NCBI GenBank assembly: GCA_009746045.1
Contig: RPFO01002201.1
Coordinates: 1-64,000, forward strand
Source of the DNA: Mesostigma viride
Taxonomy: Eukaryota; Streptophyta; Mesostigmatophyceae; Mesostigmatales; Mesostigmataceae
Length of the DNA: 64,000 bases
Direction: 5' to 3'
This document shows, one piece after another, positions 28,101 through 41,200 of the stretch; within the stretch, counting starts at the first letter, position 1; every line of letters starts with the position of its first letter. The notes beneath the pieces were generated by a model that saw nothing but the letters and a program-made list of their open reading frames with translations, made no database searches and was not told the DNA's origin. The position numbers were made by a program, and so were the translations under genes.

Positions 28101-31100
28101 CGAGCAACGTCTTCTGGGAGGCGTCGCGCCCCGTGTCGAGCTCGATAATTGTCACCGCATCGTTCATGGGGATGGCGCGCGTGACAAAGCCGTCTTGCAC
28201 CTGCACATGGGGTGGTGGTGGCAGATGGAGATCGTGGTCAGGATGGGGAGGCAGGACGGGGGGGGGGGCAGAAGGGGGGGGGGGTCCATGAGGCACAAAG
28301 AGGGGCAGGGATGGAGATTGTGGTCAGGGGGAGCAGGCAGAAGGGGGGGGGGGCCATGAGGCACAAAGAGGGGCAGGGATGGAGATCGTGGTCAGGATGG
28401 GCAGAAAGAAGAAAGCAGAGGCAGGGAGAAGGGAGAAGGGAGAAGGGAGAAGGGAGAAGGGAGAAGGGAGAAGGGAGAAGGGAGAAGGGAGAAGGGAGAA
28501 GGGAGAAGGGAGAAGGGAGAAGGGAGAAGGGAGAAGGGAGAAGGGAGAAGGGAGAAGGGAGAAGGGAGAAGGGAGAAGGGAGAAGGGAGAAGGGAGAAGG
28601 GAGAAGGGAGGAGGGGGAGAGGAAGGAGGGGGGGCGGGTCGCGTGACGCACAAACAAGGGGCGGGAGAGGGTAGGAAGGTAAACGGAAGAGCGGATGGGG
28701 AGGAGCGTTTTCCTGATCAGTGGCAACTGGCATGCATGATGACAGGCGAACAGGCCCTGACCCGCTGGATGATTTATATAGCCAGCGCCAGCAGGGCATG
28801 CACAAATAGGAACTGTTTGCTCTCGGGCCTTACGATGCCGTAACAAACCTCTGCACAGGCTTCTCATTCATTCCATGCCCACAGACTCAATCATTCCATG
28901 GGTCCACAGGCGCACGCGCATTGTCAATCACGCAGTCCCCGCAACCACACACAGTGACTACCCATGGCGACGACACATGGCCCCACCATGCCATGCCCAC
29001 AGGCAACGCGATTGTGACACACGGTGGCCACACGAAGTGACCACATGCGGGGCCTTGGAGTGATGGTATTTGTGTCATGTCATCGTCAAAAAACACGTAC
29101 TACTAGTAAACTAAATGCAATTGTATGTATCTCACGGTATTCGTCGAACAACACATAGTAAACTAAATGCAACGGTATGTGCGTCAGGGTATTCATCGGC
29201 GATGAGAAGGCATTACAGCGAGGCTCACCTGCACGTGCATGAGCGCGTTGAAGCCAGTGACTGCCTCGCTGAACGTGACAGTCGCCATGAAAATGCCGTT
29301 CACAAACACCTTCTGGGCGCTGATCACAACGCTGGGCCCCGTGCCGTCATACAGGAACTGGACCGGGTTGCTGGCAGGAGGTACAAAGGGTTTCACAACA
29401 CCAGTCATAGCACCAGTGGCACGGAGACAAGGGGACAGGTGCAGAGGATGGAAGCACCGGGACTTAGCAAAGGGCAAGAGTGTAAGTACACATGTTGGCG
29501 ACCACACCAAGCAGCAAGATGGGTCAACATGCACGAAGAATACAGCATCTATGTATTCTCAGTGGAATCCAGGAGCAGTGTCCAAGAGCGTGCAACACTG
29601 AGCCAGCAAAGAACGACACGAGAACCCGACCAAGGCATGCATGGCTGGAGACCCCACGCACCACACCAATCCATCCCGAACTTGGTTGTGAAACATGGCA
29701 GCGGCAAAAATACTTTAGAGGTAGCTCTATGGAAAAATAGCTCGATGCCAGGATGCACCAATCAATTCATTAAAAACATTCTGAATATCTTTTCGTCCGG
29801 CTATTCTCTGAGATGAATACCCTGGGCTATTCTCTGAGATGAATACCCTATGTGCAAGTCGGCATGTGTATGATACACTTTCCCATAGATTCTACTTTCC
29901 AATTTTAGGGCTTGTAGCTCAGTGGACTAGAGCACGTGGCTACGAACCGGCCACAGCCACCAAGGCCTCCGCCATCCAAGCCCACCGTCAGATGGTCACT
30001 ACCACTCAATCTGTGACACAGGCCTGAGGCCATCACCACTAAGCCTAGCAAGTACGCTGCTACGTGCCTGACCGACATCTCCCCTCTCCAGGGCCCCACC
30101 ATGGCATATTTCCTGGCTTTCTTTCTTTCCTTAAGACGCACCTCTCCTGGCTCGGGTTCCCCCCTGCGGTCCTCCCTGCCCCCTCCCTGACGCGCACGAC
30201 CACCAGCCCATCCACCTGGGGCTGGACCAGCCACACATAGACGCGGCCAGTGGTGCCCGATGCCGTGACGGAGACCGGAATGCCCCCCGTGACCAGCAGG
30301 TCATCCAGCTCGACCCCCGTGACATTGGCGCTGAACGTGGCCGTGACGTTGACGGGAGAGTTGCGGGGGCTCGACCCGGGCGGGAGCGAAAGCACGACCG
30401 TGGGCCTCGCCGTGTCCACGACCACGCTCCCTTGCGCCTGCACATTGTAGTTGCCCGCGCGGTCCCTGACGGCGTTTCCAGGGACCCGGACGACATAGGT
30501 GGCCGAGTCGTTGGACACGGGGACGAGGTCAAACTCGTACCGAAGCTCGGAGATCTGGCGCAAGTTGGCCACGGCTGCGCCCTGACCGCCCGCGATGTTC
30601 ACGTCCGTGTCGTTGAAGCCTTCCACCGGCTCGCTGAAGGTGACGGCGACAGGAACAGGGAGGACATTTGTCGGGCTGGGCCCCACGGGGGTCACTGTAA
30701 CGGTCGGCCGTACAGTGTCGTAGGTCCGAGTGAGCGGGATCGCGGCGGTGTTACCGACGCCAGTGGCAAGCGCAGAAGCGACATCCGCGGGGACGTTGAC
30801 AGTAATCACACCGTCCCGCGTTGGGGTGACCCGGAACTCGAATTGAAGTGTTGCGGACACGATGAAGAAGTTGGACACGCCGGGTGGCTCGCCGCCATCG
30901 CTGCTGGTGACCGTCACGTCATTGATACTGAAGCCCGTCACCGAGGCGCTGAACGTGGCAGTGACGGTGAAGGGGAGGTTGAGGTACTCGTTCGAGGACG
31001 AGGTCAGGGTCACCGAGGGCCGGAGCGGGTCGAACGTGAGCTGGAACGTGGGGGATGCCAGCAATGCATTCCCCGTGGGCTGCGCAACGTCAGTCACCAG

Positions 31101-34100
31101 AGGCGTCGCCGGCACCGAGAGAACGACAACCCCAGCGTCCGAGGGGGTCAGGTTGAAGACAAAGGTGCGAGAGTCGGTGGAGGACGCGGCGGTCGCGGTG
31201 CCCAGGGTCCCACCGACACCAGCAACCGTCACCAAGGCGGAGCTGAACCCGACCACATCCTCAGAGAAGGTGGCGGTGATGGCGATGGGCAGAGTGCTCT
31301 GGCACACGTAACCACAGGCATCGTGGCGCGGATGAGGGCACGGGACATCCGCCAGTAGAGCACATGGGCAGAGCAGAGGGTTCATGAGAAAAGAATCCAT
31401 TAGCAAGGGACTGAGACGCAAGGTAGCAGGCATATTGCGGGGGAAACCAGGAGTTCAAAAGGGCGCTACAAGGATCATGTTAACACGCCTGCACAAGCGA
31501 CTGCAAAACCAGAAAATTGCAACATGGTGTACAGATATGTGACCGCAGATGTCAACTGGCACAGCCTCATCACAGAAACATGGCGTGGACAGATTGTGCT
31601 CTGCAGAGTGATTCTCGACCATAGGGGTGTTCTCAGCTGCAAGCTATCCTCAGTTAGCCACCCAGACTGTTGGCAGTCGTAATTGTATTATCTTTACGAT
31701 GGAAACGTCGCGTTAGAAATAAATAAACCTCTTTGCTCCTTATTCATACACTAGGAATAGCCCATGTTAGCACCAGCCGTCTGGAGAACAAAATGGAAAT
31801 GAAACGGAAACGAGAAGAAAAAAGGTAATGTTATCAAGGCTCCTTGGTTGACGAATCGCCGGCTCATCCCCCGTTGTGGGATCCTTTTTTGAGGTTCTTT
31901 CTTTCTTTGCGGGAACACTTACAAAAGCTTTAACACGCAAGGATAAGCCACCCACCAGGTCCTTCGATATAAGCTTGGCAGAGACAAACGCGACCACCCA
32001 CCTGGACAGTACCCTTGGCCGAGCTCAGCACCACGGTGGGCGGCGTTCCGTCAAACACGAACCGCAGCCGGTTGGACACCACACTCGGGTTGCCAGCATC
32101 GTCCCTCGCCGCGCCCTCGCGGATCAGCGCGCTCTTCTCCCCGTCCGGCGGCGCTACTGCCATCTGCAACACGTACACGCCCGCCGCGACATCCCGCTCG
32201 ACGATCGGTCCCAAGAGGCTGCCCCCGACGAGCTCGACCCCGCCCGCACTGAACCCCGTCACCCGCTTGCTGAACGTTGCGGTGACCAGCACGGATGTCG
32301 ACGAGACGGGGCCATCCAGGGGCACCGTAGAGGTCAGCGTGACCGTGGGCCGCGCGTTGTCAAACGTGAAGGATAGCTCGTTGGAGGCGCGGTTGGCGTT
32401 GCCCCCCGCGTCCTGCGTCGCAAACTCGCGAAGCGCGACGGACACGGTGCCCACCCGGACGGGGGACAGCGAGAAGGAGAACGCCGAGGCAAACGCGCCG
32501 TTGCCGCCAGAGATGATGGCGAGGGAGTTTGCTGCCGCGTTTGTCAGGATCAGGTCTGACAAGTCCATCCCCTCAACGGGCTCGGAGAAGGTCAGCGTCA
32601 TGGGGATGGGGCTGGCGGATGTCACTGGCGAGGAGGGCGAGGCCAAGGTCGCAGTTGGCCGGGTGGTGTCATAGATGATGGTCAGCTGATTGGAGGGGAT
32701 GCTGGGGTTGTTGGCGAGGTCACGCGCTCCACCGGCCGGGATCTGCAGTCGGGGGGGGGGGGGGGGGAACGGGACGTCATAGCAAGGATTTGCATGCAAG
32801 TAGTGTGCGTGCCAGTGAGCATGGCAAAGGATGGCTAGTTCTTCGCTTCACGAAGCTTCGAGAGAGTTCGGGGGGGAAATAAGGCCTCGAGCTAACGTCC
32901 TAACCAACTCTTTTGGTTCAATGGCAGCTTCGAAAGGGCCAGAGTATAAGCTTACAGACTATAAGCAAGTCAACAGCAGCAGCGCGCCTGTGCCACAAAC
33001 TGCTCCACGCAGGGAAACCAAGCGACTGGGATTAGCTGGAATTACGCCTAGCTGTATTACAAGAACAAACCGAAACATCAAACCAGGACAGGAATCCCAT
33101 GGTACCTCGCAGATACCTATCTATCTCTGAACATGGCGTGTGCCCATCTGGATCCTGACCATCCCCTCGCCGCTATCGCCCCCGATATCTACTCTAGAAA
33201 TCTAGATTAGAGCTAACATTTGCAGCAAAACACCAGTACAACAGCCAAACATAGCCCACCTGGAACGTGACCATCCCTTCGCCGCTATCCCCTGTTCCTC
33301 AAATCGAACAATCAACATCGGACAATGAGCTTAGACAACCCGTAAAATGCCCACCTGGATCGTGACCCTCCCCTCCCCGCTGGGCGGCACGCTGAACGTG
33401 AACGAGCTGGCGGGACCCGACGCGACCGTGCCCGAGGGCGCGTTGGTGGCCGAATAAGAGAATGATGGGACCGGCTCCGAGAACACCGCGCTGATGACAA
33501 GTGGCGACCGGTTTGTGGCCCCCGTGACCGCGCCCGGCGCGCTCGTGCCAGCGAACTGGAGCGTGACAGATGGCGGCGCGTCGTCGAACACGTAGCTGAA
33601 CGGGGCCGAGGCCACGTTGGTCACATTCGCAGAGTCCTGCGCCACGCCCGCGGGGACTGTGACGTTCACGGTACCAACTCGTAGGGCGGCCAGGTCCACC
33701 AGGTAGACACGCGCTGACTGGGGGCGGAAGTTTTGGGCGGCCGCACCCGCGGTCCCGGACACGGCCAGGTCGGCAGCCTCGAGACCTGTAACGGGCTTGT
33801 TGAAGGTGACCGTGATGGTGACCGTGCGGAGACTCACGTACCTGGCGGGTGGCAGAGAAGGGGACAACAAGGTGAAAAAAACAGGTCTCAGTCCAAGTTT
33901 CTAATGGCAGCAGGTAATCCACCATCCCCCTAGTTCCTTCTTCACAATGGAAAGGCCTTCTGGAAAGAAAAAAGGTAAAAGGAACCGTATTGGTGGAGAC
34001 ACGCATGGCCGCACACACATGGCCTCACACACATGGCCCCACACACATCGCCCCACACAGCACATATACAGCCAATACAGCCAATACAGCCAATACAGCC

Positions 34101-37100
34101 AATACAGCCAATACAGCAAGTACAGCCTATGCTCATCACCCTCGTACCCGTTGTTGGTGACGGACGCGGAGGACAGCACGGGCGTGGGCACCGAGGTGTC
34201 GTAGGGAATCGAGAGCGTGTTCGACGCGCTGTTCAGGTTGCGCGAGCTGTCCTGGCACACCCCTTCAGGGACACTCACGACCAGCGTGAGCCCCGAGCGC
34301 GTCGGGTACAGCCCGAACGTGTACACGCTCGACCCTTGCGCCCCCGCAAAGTCCCCCACTTGCCCGCCCGTGATGCTGATGTCGGTCGTCGAGAATCCCG
34401 TCACGTTCTTGCTGAACGTGGCCGTCACAGGGATCGGGCTCGCACTGGCCCCCGTCACGAACGGGCTGGTCAGCACAACCGCGGGCCGGACGTCATCGAA
34501 CGAGTAGAAGTAGGGGGAGGACGCCAGGTTGCCGCGCCCGTTAACGTCTTGGGCGGCACTGGCGGGGATGGTGACGGAGATGGACCCCCCGCGTATGGCG
34601 CGCAGGTCGAACAGGAAGCGTGACGTTGACAGGGAGCGGAGGTTCTCGGCGACAGCTCCCGCGGACCCGGTGATAAGCAGGTCGGGTAATTCCAGCCCCG
34701 TCACTGCCTCGCTGAACGTGGCGGTGATGGTGACGCGGGCCAGGCTCGTGGAGCTGGAGTTGGGGGGGGAAGGGGAAGGGGAAGGGGAAGGGAAGGGGAA
34801 GGGGAAGGGGAAGGGAAGGGGAAGGGGAAGGGGAAGGGGAAGGGGAAGGGGAAGGGGAAGGGGAAGGGGAAGGGGAAGGGAAGGGGAAGGGGAAGGGGAA
34901 GGGAAGGGGAAGGGGAAGGGGAAGGGGAAGGGGAAGGGAAGGGGAAGGGGAAGGGGAAGGGGAAGGGGAAGGGGAAGGGGAAGGGGAAGGGGAAGGGAAG
35001 GGGAAGGGGAAGGGGAAGGGGAAGGGGAAGGGGAAGGGGAAGGGGAAGGGGAAGGGGAAGGGGAAGGGGAAGGGGAAGGGGAAGGGGAAGGGAAGGGGAA
35101 GGGGAAGGGGAAGGGGAAGGGGAAGGGGAAGGGGAAGGGGAAGGGGAAGGGGAAGGGGAAGGGGAAGGGGAAGGGGAAGGGGAAGGGGAAGGGGAAGGGG
35201 AAGGGGAAGGGGAAGGGGAAGGGGAAGGGGAAGGGGAAGGGGAAGGGGAAGGGGAAGGGAAGGGGAAGGGGAAGGGGAAGGGGAAGGGAAGGGAAGGGAA
35301 GGGGAAGGGAAGGGGAAGGGGAAGGGAAGGGGAAGGGGAAGGGGAAGGGGAAGGGGAAGGGAAGGGGAAGGGGAAGGGGAAGGGGAAGGGGAAGGGGAAG
35401 GGGAAGGGGAAGGGAAGGGGAAGGGGAAGGGGAAGGGGAAGGGGAAGGGGAAGGGGAAGGGGAAGGGAAGGGGAAGGGGAAGGGGAAGGGGAAGGGGAAG
35501 GGGAAGGGGAAGGGGAAGGGGAAGGGGAAGGGGAAGGGGAAGGGGAAGGGGAAGGGGAAGGGGAAGGGGAAGGGGAAGGGGAAGGGGAAGGGGAAGGGGA
35601 AGGGGAAGGGGAAGGGGAAGGGAAGGGGAAGGGGAAGGGGAAGGGGAAGGGAAGGGGAAGGGGAAGGGAAGGGGAAGGGGAAGGGGAAGGGGAAGGGGAA
35701 GGGGAAGGGGAAGGGGAAGGGGAAGGGGAAGGGGAAGGGGAAGGGGAAGGGGAAGGGGAAGGGGAAGGGGAAGGGGAAGGGGAAGGGGCAAGGGGGGAAA
35801 GGGCATGACGAGGGGGAAGGGAGGAAAAGGGAAGGGGACACAGGTCACAATGAGAAGGCGCTACGTTGGAGGCAAGGAAGTGTGGTTTCTATTCTTAGAG
35901 GAAGAACCTGACAACAACTCAAAGGGGAGACAAGCAGAGTGTTGGTATCGATGGTAAGTGAAGACGAGCAGGCATGCACTCACCTTTGCCCTCCGTGTGA
36001 GAACCAATAGCAGGTGGCAGGTAGATGGACAGTTTCCAAGCATTCAGCATCGTGCATGGCCCCGCACCAGTGTTGACAGCTGGCTACAATAGCCTTAAAA
36101 ATATAGATCAGCACGAACGATGGCAGCAACGCTCCCTGCATACCCTACTCTCACCCTGCTCTCTCCCAAGAGCATCTTCCCACCCACCCATGTCTGACAC
36201 CCCTCCATAGCAGAATGTTGTCAATTCAATTGGCTAAAGACCTTTCTGTCCGGAAACTAAGCCCCTGGATCCCCTCAAAACCACCCGGTTGGTTACCGTA
36301 CCAAGCTTATTGCACCTATCATGCCTCCTGGCTAAGAAAACTGTTTCCATATTTCTAGTCCCATGCACCCTGGCAAGTGAAACCATTCGCACACTCCCAC
36401 CCACTCCGGATCTTCCCTCGCGGCAACCTACCAACCCACGTACCTGTTCAAGGCCACGGACGCTGATGTCAGCGTGACAGTGGGCACGGTCGGGTCATAT
36501 GTGACAGTGAGCCCCGTCGAGCCCGTATTGCCGTTCCCTGCCACGTCCACCGCGACGCCAGCTGGCACTGTGACAGTGACCGGGGTGCCCTCGACATCCG
36601 AGAACACGTCGAACGTGTACGCGCTGCCACCTGTCACGGGGAGGAAATTCACGGCCAGGCCGCCCGTGACCGCAATGTCCGATAGGGTGAAGCCGGTCAC
36701 CGGCTCGCTAAAAACAGCCGTGATGGTGATGGGCGTGATCGCCGAGACTGGGGAGGGGGTGACCAGGGTGACAGATGGCGGCGCATCATCGAACGTGTAG
36801 GCATACACGTTGGAGACGGAGTTGCCGACTCCGCTGGCATCAGTCACCGCCCCTGGGGGCACGACCAGGGACACGATGCCTGGCCGGCGCGCCAGCACGT
36901 CGATGAAATAGCGGAGGAAGGTGCCGGCGCGGAGGTTCTCGGTTACGGCGCCAGCGGTGCCCGACACGGCCAGGTCGGATGGCTCCAGCCCGGTCACTTG
37001 CTCGTTGAAGGTGAGGGTGATTGTCACACGCTGAGCGTTGGTGGCGCTGGTGGCGGGGCGCATGGCATTGACAGGCAAGACAACAAGCGGATGGAGAAAA

Positions 37101-38217
37101 GTCATATTTGAAGTCAGGATCTTAGAAGATAAGGAGACAAGTCACGATATAGAATTCAGAGATGAAACATTTGCTGCATATTGGTGGAATGAAAAGGGCT
37201 GTTGGGAGTCATCATCTTGTGAAACGTGCAAAATGTGCGGAGAGAAGAGCATGAGGCAAGCAAGCCCACAGCCAAACAAGCCCACAGGCAAGCAAGCTAA
37301 ACAGGCAAGAGAGCCAACAGGCAAGCAAGCCAAGAAGGCAAGCAAGCCAAGAAGGCACGCAAGCCAAACAGGCAAGCGAGTCCACAGGCAAGCAAGCCAA
37401 AGAGGCAAGCAAGCCAAACAGGCAAGCAAACCAAACAGGCAAGGGAGCCATGCGGGCAGGCAAGCCAACAGGCAAGCAAGCCATACAGGCAAGCAAGCCA
37501 ACAGGCAAGCAAACCATGGCGGCAAGCAAGTCAAACAGGCACCAAGATAGATCCTAGTTACACCAAACCCTCAACACATTGCGGGTGCTCACCCGTTGTT
37601 GGCCACCGCGTTCGACGATATGGTGACGTTGGGTAGCATCGTGTCGTAGATCACCCGCAGCGTGTTGGACGCCGTGTTGTCGTTGCCCGTGGCGTCACGG
37701 CAGATGCCTTCCGGGACTGTGACGTTGAGCGCCACCCCGTCGCCGTTCGGGATGAGCACAAACGTGTACACCGCGCCGGTGGCGTCCGCCAGTAGCTGCG
37801 TCGCCTGGCCGCCCTGGACGATGAACCGGGAGACCTGCAGCCCGAACACGGGCTCGTTGAACGTGGCCGTGACAGGGATAGGACTGGTGCTGGTCGCGGC
37901 CCCCGCGGAGCTGGATAGCACGACGGTGGGGCGTGCGTCATCGGACGTGAAGGTGTAGGTGTTGGAGGGCAGGTTGCCGTTGCCTGCAGGGTCCTGGACG
38001 GCCCCCTGGGGGAAGAGGAGGGTCACGGTCCCCACGGCGGCGGCGGTGACATCGAGCAGGTATCGGTTGGACGAGGGCGTGGTCGAGTCGGGGCGGAGGT
38101 TGTCGGCGAACGCACGGGCGGTGCCGGAGATGGATAGGTCGGAGGGGGTCAGCCCGGTGATGGCCTCGGTGAAGGAGAGGGTGATGGTGACCGTGCGCAG
38201 CGTGGTGAAGCTGGGGG

Positions 38218-38251
<34 letters not shown>

Positions 38252-41200
38252 ACGCATTTTGCGGAACATGGAATGAGATGTCATGCTCGAGCGGAAAAAC
38301 AGGGGTGGCAAGCAGGGTGGAGGACGTGGGGGGAGTGTGCGAAGAGGGCAAAGGGGTAAGGGGTGACCAAGCAGCGATGGGGATTAGGGAAAGAGGAAGA
38401 AACAATTGCGACCAGAAATAGAGTGTGATGTGATTGTCATATTGATTGGTGATGCGATTGTTCTTTCGAATAGCGCTGTGATGCTATTTACACGGGAAAG
38501 AGGGGAAACTGGGAACCCTTCAATGAGGGGAACCGCATGGAAACCGGAGAGGAGCGGGCACGTTAGCTGGCATCGCAACATGGGCACTCTGCTGTGCCAG
38601 GCGTCCAGGGATTAGCAACTTTGGACCAATAATGAACACATTGGTACGCGCTCAACAGTCCTGTAACGGTTCTAGTGGCGTGGTTCTAGTGGTTCTAGTG
38701 GCGTCTCGAGCAGAAATCTGGGGATGGGAAATGGCTTGACACATAGGCATGGACGTTGGGCGGGCAGGCACACCGAGGAATGAAAATGAACGAGCAAACA
38801 AGGCTGAAATGGATGCCCGGGTTCCCATAGGAAGACCAGCAACAAGATCAAAATAGGCTTAACAGCCCCACCAGGGGGAACAGAGAGGGAGAGCATGCCA
38901 GCAGATCGAGTGCTTACCCCCCGCTGGTGACGTTGGAGCAGCGGATGCTGACACCTGGCGGGAACCCATCAAACGCCACCTGGAGTGGCGCCGAGGCCGT
39001 GTTCAGGTTCCCTGCGAGATCCGACGCACGCCCTTCTGGCATATACACCGTCGTGGCCCCGTCCTGGACCCCCAACGCGGAATACCTCAAGGTGGCATCG
39101 TAGAGCGCACTCCCTCCCAGGGGGGTGAGGGTCACGAACGTGGCACTCGGGTTGGAACTCAGCAGATCGGCGACCTCGAAGCCAGACACCGGCTCGCTGA
39201 AGGCGACGCGGAGGAGCACGTCGGCTTGGTTAGAGGGCCGCCCGGGGGGCACCAGCGTGGGCGCGGTGATGGTGACAAAGGGGCGGGAGCGGTCCGAGAT
39301 GACGGTGAGGGGCGTGACGGCGGGCAGATTGAGGTTGCCAGCGACGTCCCTTGTGACGGCTGCCAGTTGGGTGGGTTCCAACCATGTTGAGGGGAGGTGA
39401 CGGACACGAGCAGAGGAGATCCATGGGATTATCAGACACGGCTCTCGTGGCATCCTCGTGGGGGGTGAGGGAAGATGAACAGCCACGCCCCACTGATGTA
39501 TTGGGAAAGAGAGTGGTTAAGGAAATGGTGAGTTAAACTTTTTTATGATTCCTGGTAAAGTGCATGGATGCTAGGGGAGCTTGCACTCTAGATTCAAACA
39601 AATCCATTCATCAACTAATAATCACTAGTTTCAGAATGGAGCCTGGTATTCGATCAAGCAGCAGTCCTTTTCTCCCTTCAACCAAGACCAGCACGCAACT
39701 TTCTACCGCCCCATTCAGTTCTTATATAACAGCACTTTCCCTTTCCCAGTGCCACTTTCCTAACTTTCCGTTCCGCAGAAAGCTCAAGCTTACGACGCAC
39801 CACGCCGTTTTAGACCCACCGTCATTGACGAGCACGGTGACCGCACCCTCCGCAAAGGGCGTGACGCCAAACTGGAACGCGGACGCAAACGACGGGAATG
39901 TGCCGCTCGTGATGTTGCCACCCACGACGCCCACGTTCGCCAGCGCAAACCCGACCACCTCCTCACTAAACGTGACAGTGACCGGGATCGGCGCGCGGTT
40001 GGTTGGCGAGGTGATGCCCGTGGTGATGGTGGGCACGGGCCGCACACCGTCATACGTCACGATGACCACGTTCGAGGCCGCGTTGGTGAAGCCCTCGATA
40101 TCCCTGGCCACCCCGTCCAGCATAGTGACTGTTATATCCACGTTGGGGGCCGGGGGGGAGCCCACAGGGAGCACCTGGAACACGTACACATCGCTGTAAC
40201 CGACCGTGTTGGGGCTCGGCGGCCCGTTGACCGCCCCCCCACCCACGCTCAGGTCCTCCAAGGTGAGACTGGTCACTGGACGGTCGAATGTCGCGGTCAC
40301 TGCGATGGGAGCCACGTTGACGATGGGGGCTGACAGCGTGCTGAGTGTCAGAACGACCGAGGGCCGGGTACGCGGGCGCAGCGTCACGATGATCGTGGCC
40401 GAGCCGACGTTCCCATTGAGTGCCGCGTCGGTCGCTATGCTCTGCGGTATAGTGACCGAGGCAGTCACGCGGTTGCCCACGGGCGGCGCGAGCGACAGAA
40501 TAAAGCGGGTCCCTGGCTGGGCCTCGACGAACGAGACCACAGAGGCACCATTGATGATGACGTCGCCGGGAACGAGAGGCTCGAAACCGATGATGGCCTC
40601 GGAGAAGGTCACGATAACGGTGTCGTTGCCACCATCGGTAAGGAGGGTGGTCGGGCGGATGCGGTCGAAGCGGAGGGGCAGGACGTTGCTGGCGAGGTTG
40701 GGGTTCTGGGCGGCATCGCGGCACACGCCCGCATCCATCTGGCAGGCGATCAACCACCACCGTTGGGCAAGCAACAGGTACCGGAGGGTGGGGGGTTGGA
40801 TGGGAGGGTACAAGATGGAACGAATGTGAGAAGAGCTTGCACGAAGTTAACAAGAATAACCCTTACGGCGAAGTGGAAAAGGCAAGCGAAGAGACGGAAT
40901 GAAAGATGAGAAGATGGGGGGAATGGGGGCAAATGGAACACCGTGGGGCGCGCCATGTCCTTTAGATGAAGTAAAGTACGCTAGCGCCATGGGTCGCGCC
41001 ATGTCGTCTAGATTAAGTAAACTGTGGCTGATGACGGTTTCTTCACAGAATGACTGAGACAAAACATCCAACACCAACCAAGCACCATGCACCACAAGCA
41101 AACAAAGACAGCCACGCTACCTGGAACTGCATCGCCGCGTCATCGGCCGCCGGCGTGACGAGCCACTGGTAGCGCACGCCGTCGCCCGGGAGCCGGTCCA

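Noticed and set aside
34529-35911. Long Lys-Gly/Arg-Gly frame and opposite Pro-Phe/Pro-Leu frames
   Set aside because: Reading of the GGGGAA microsatellite inside an intron; all frames are open for trivial reasons.
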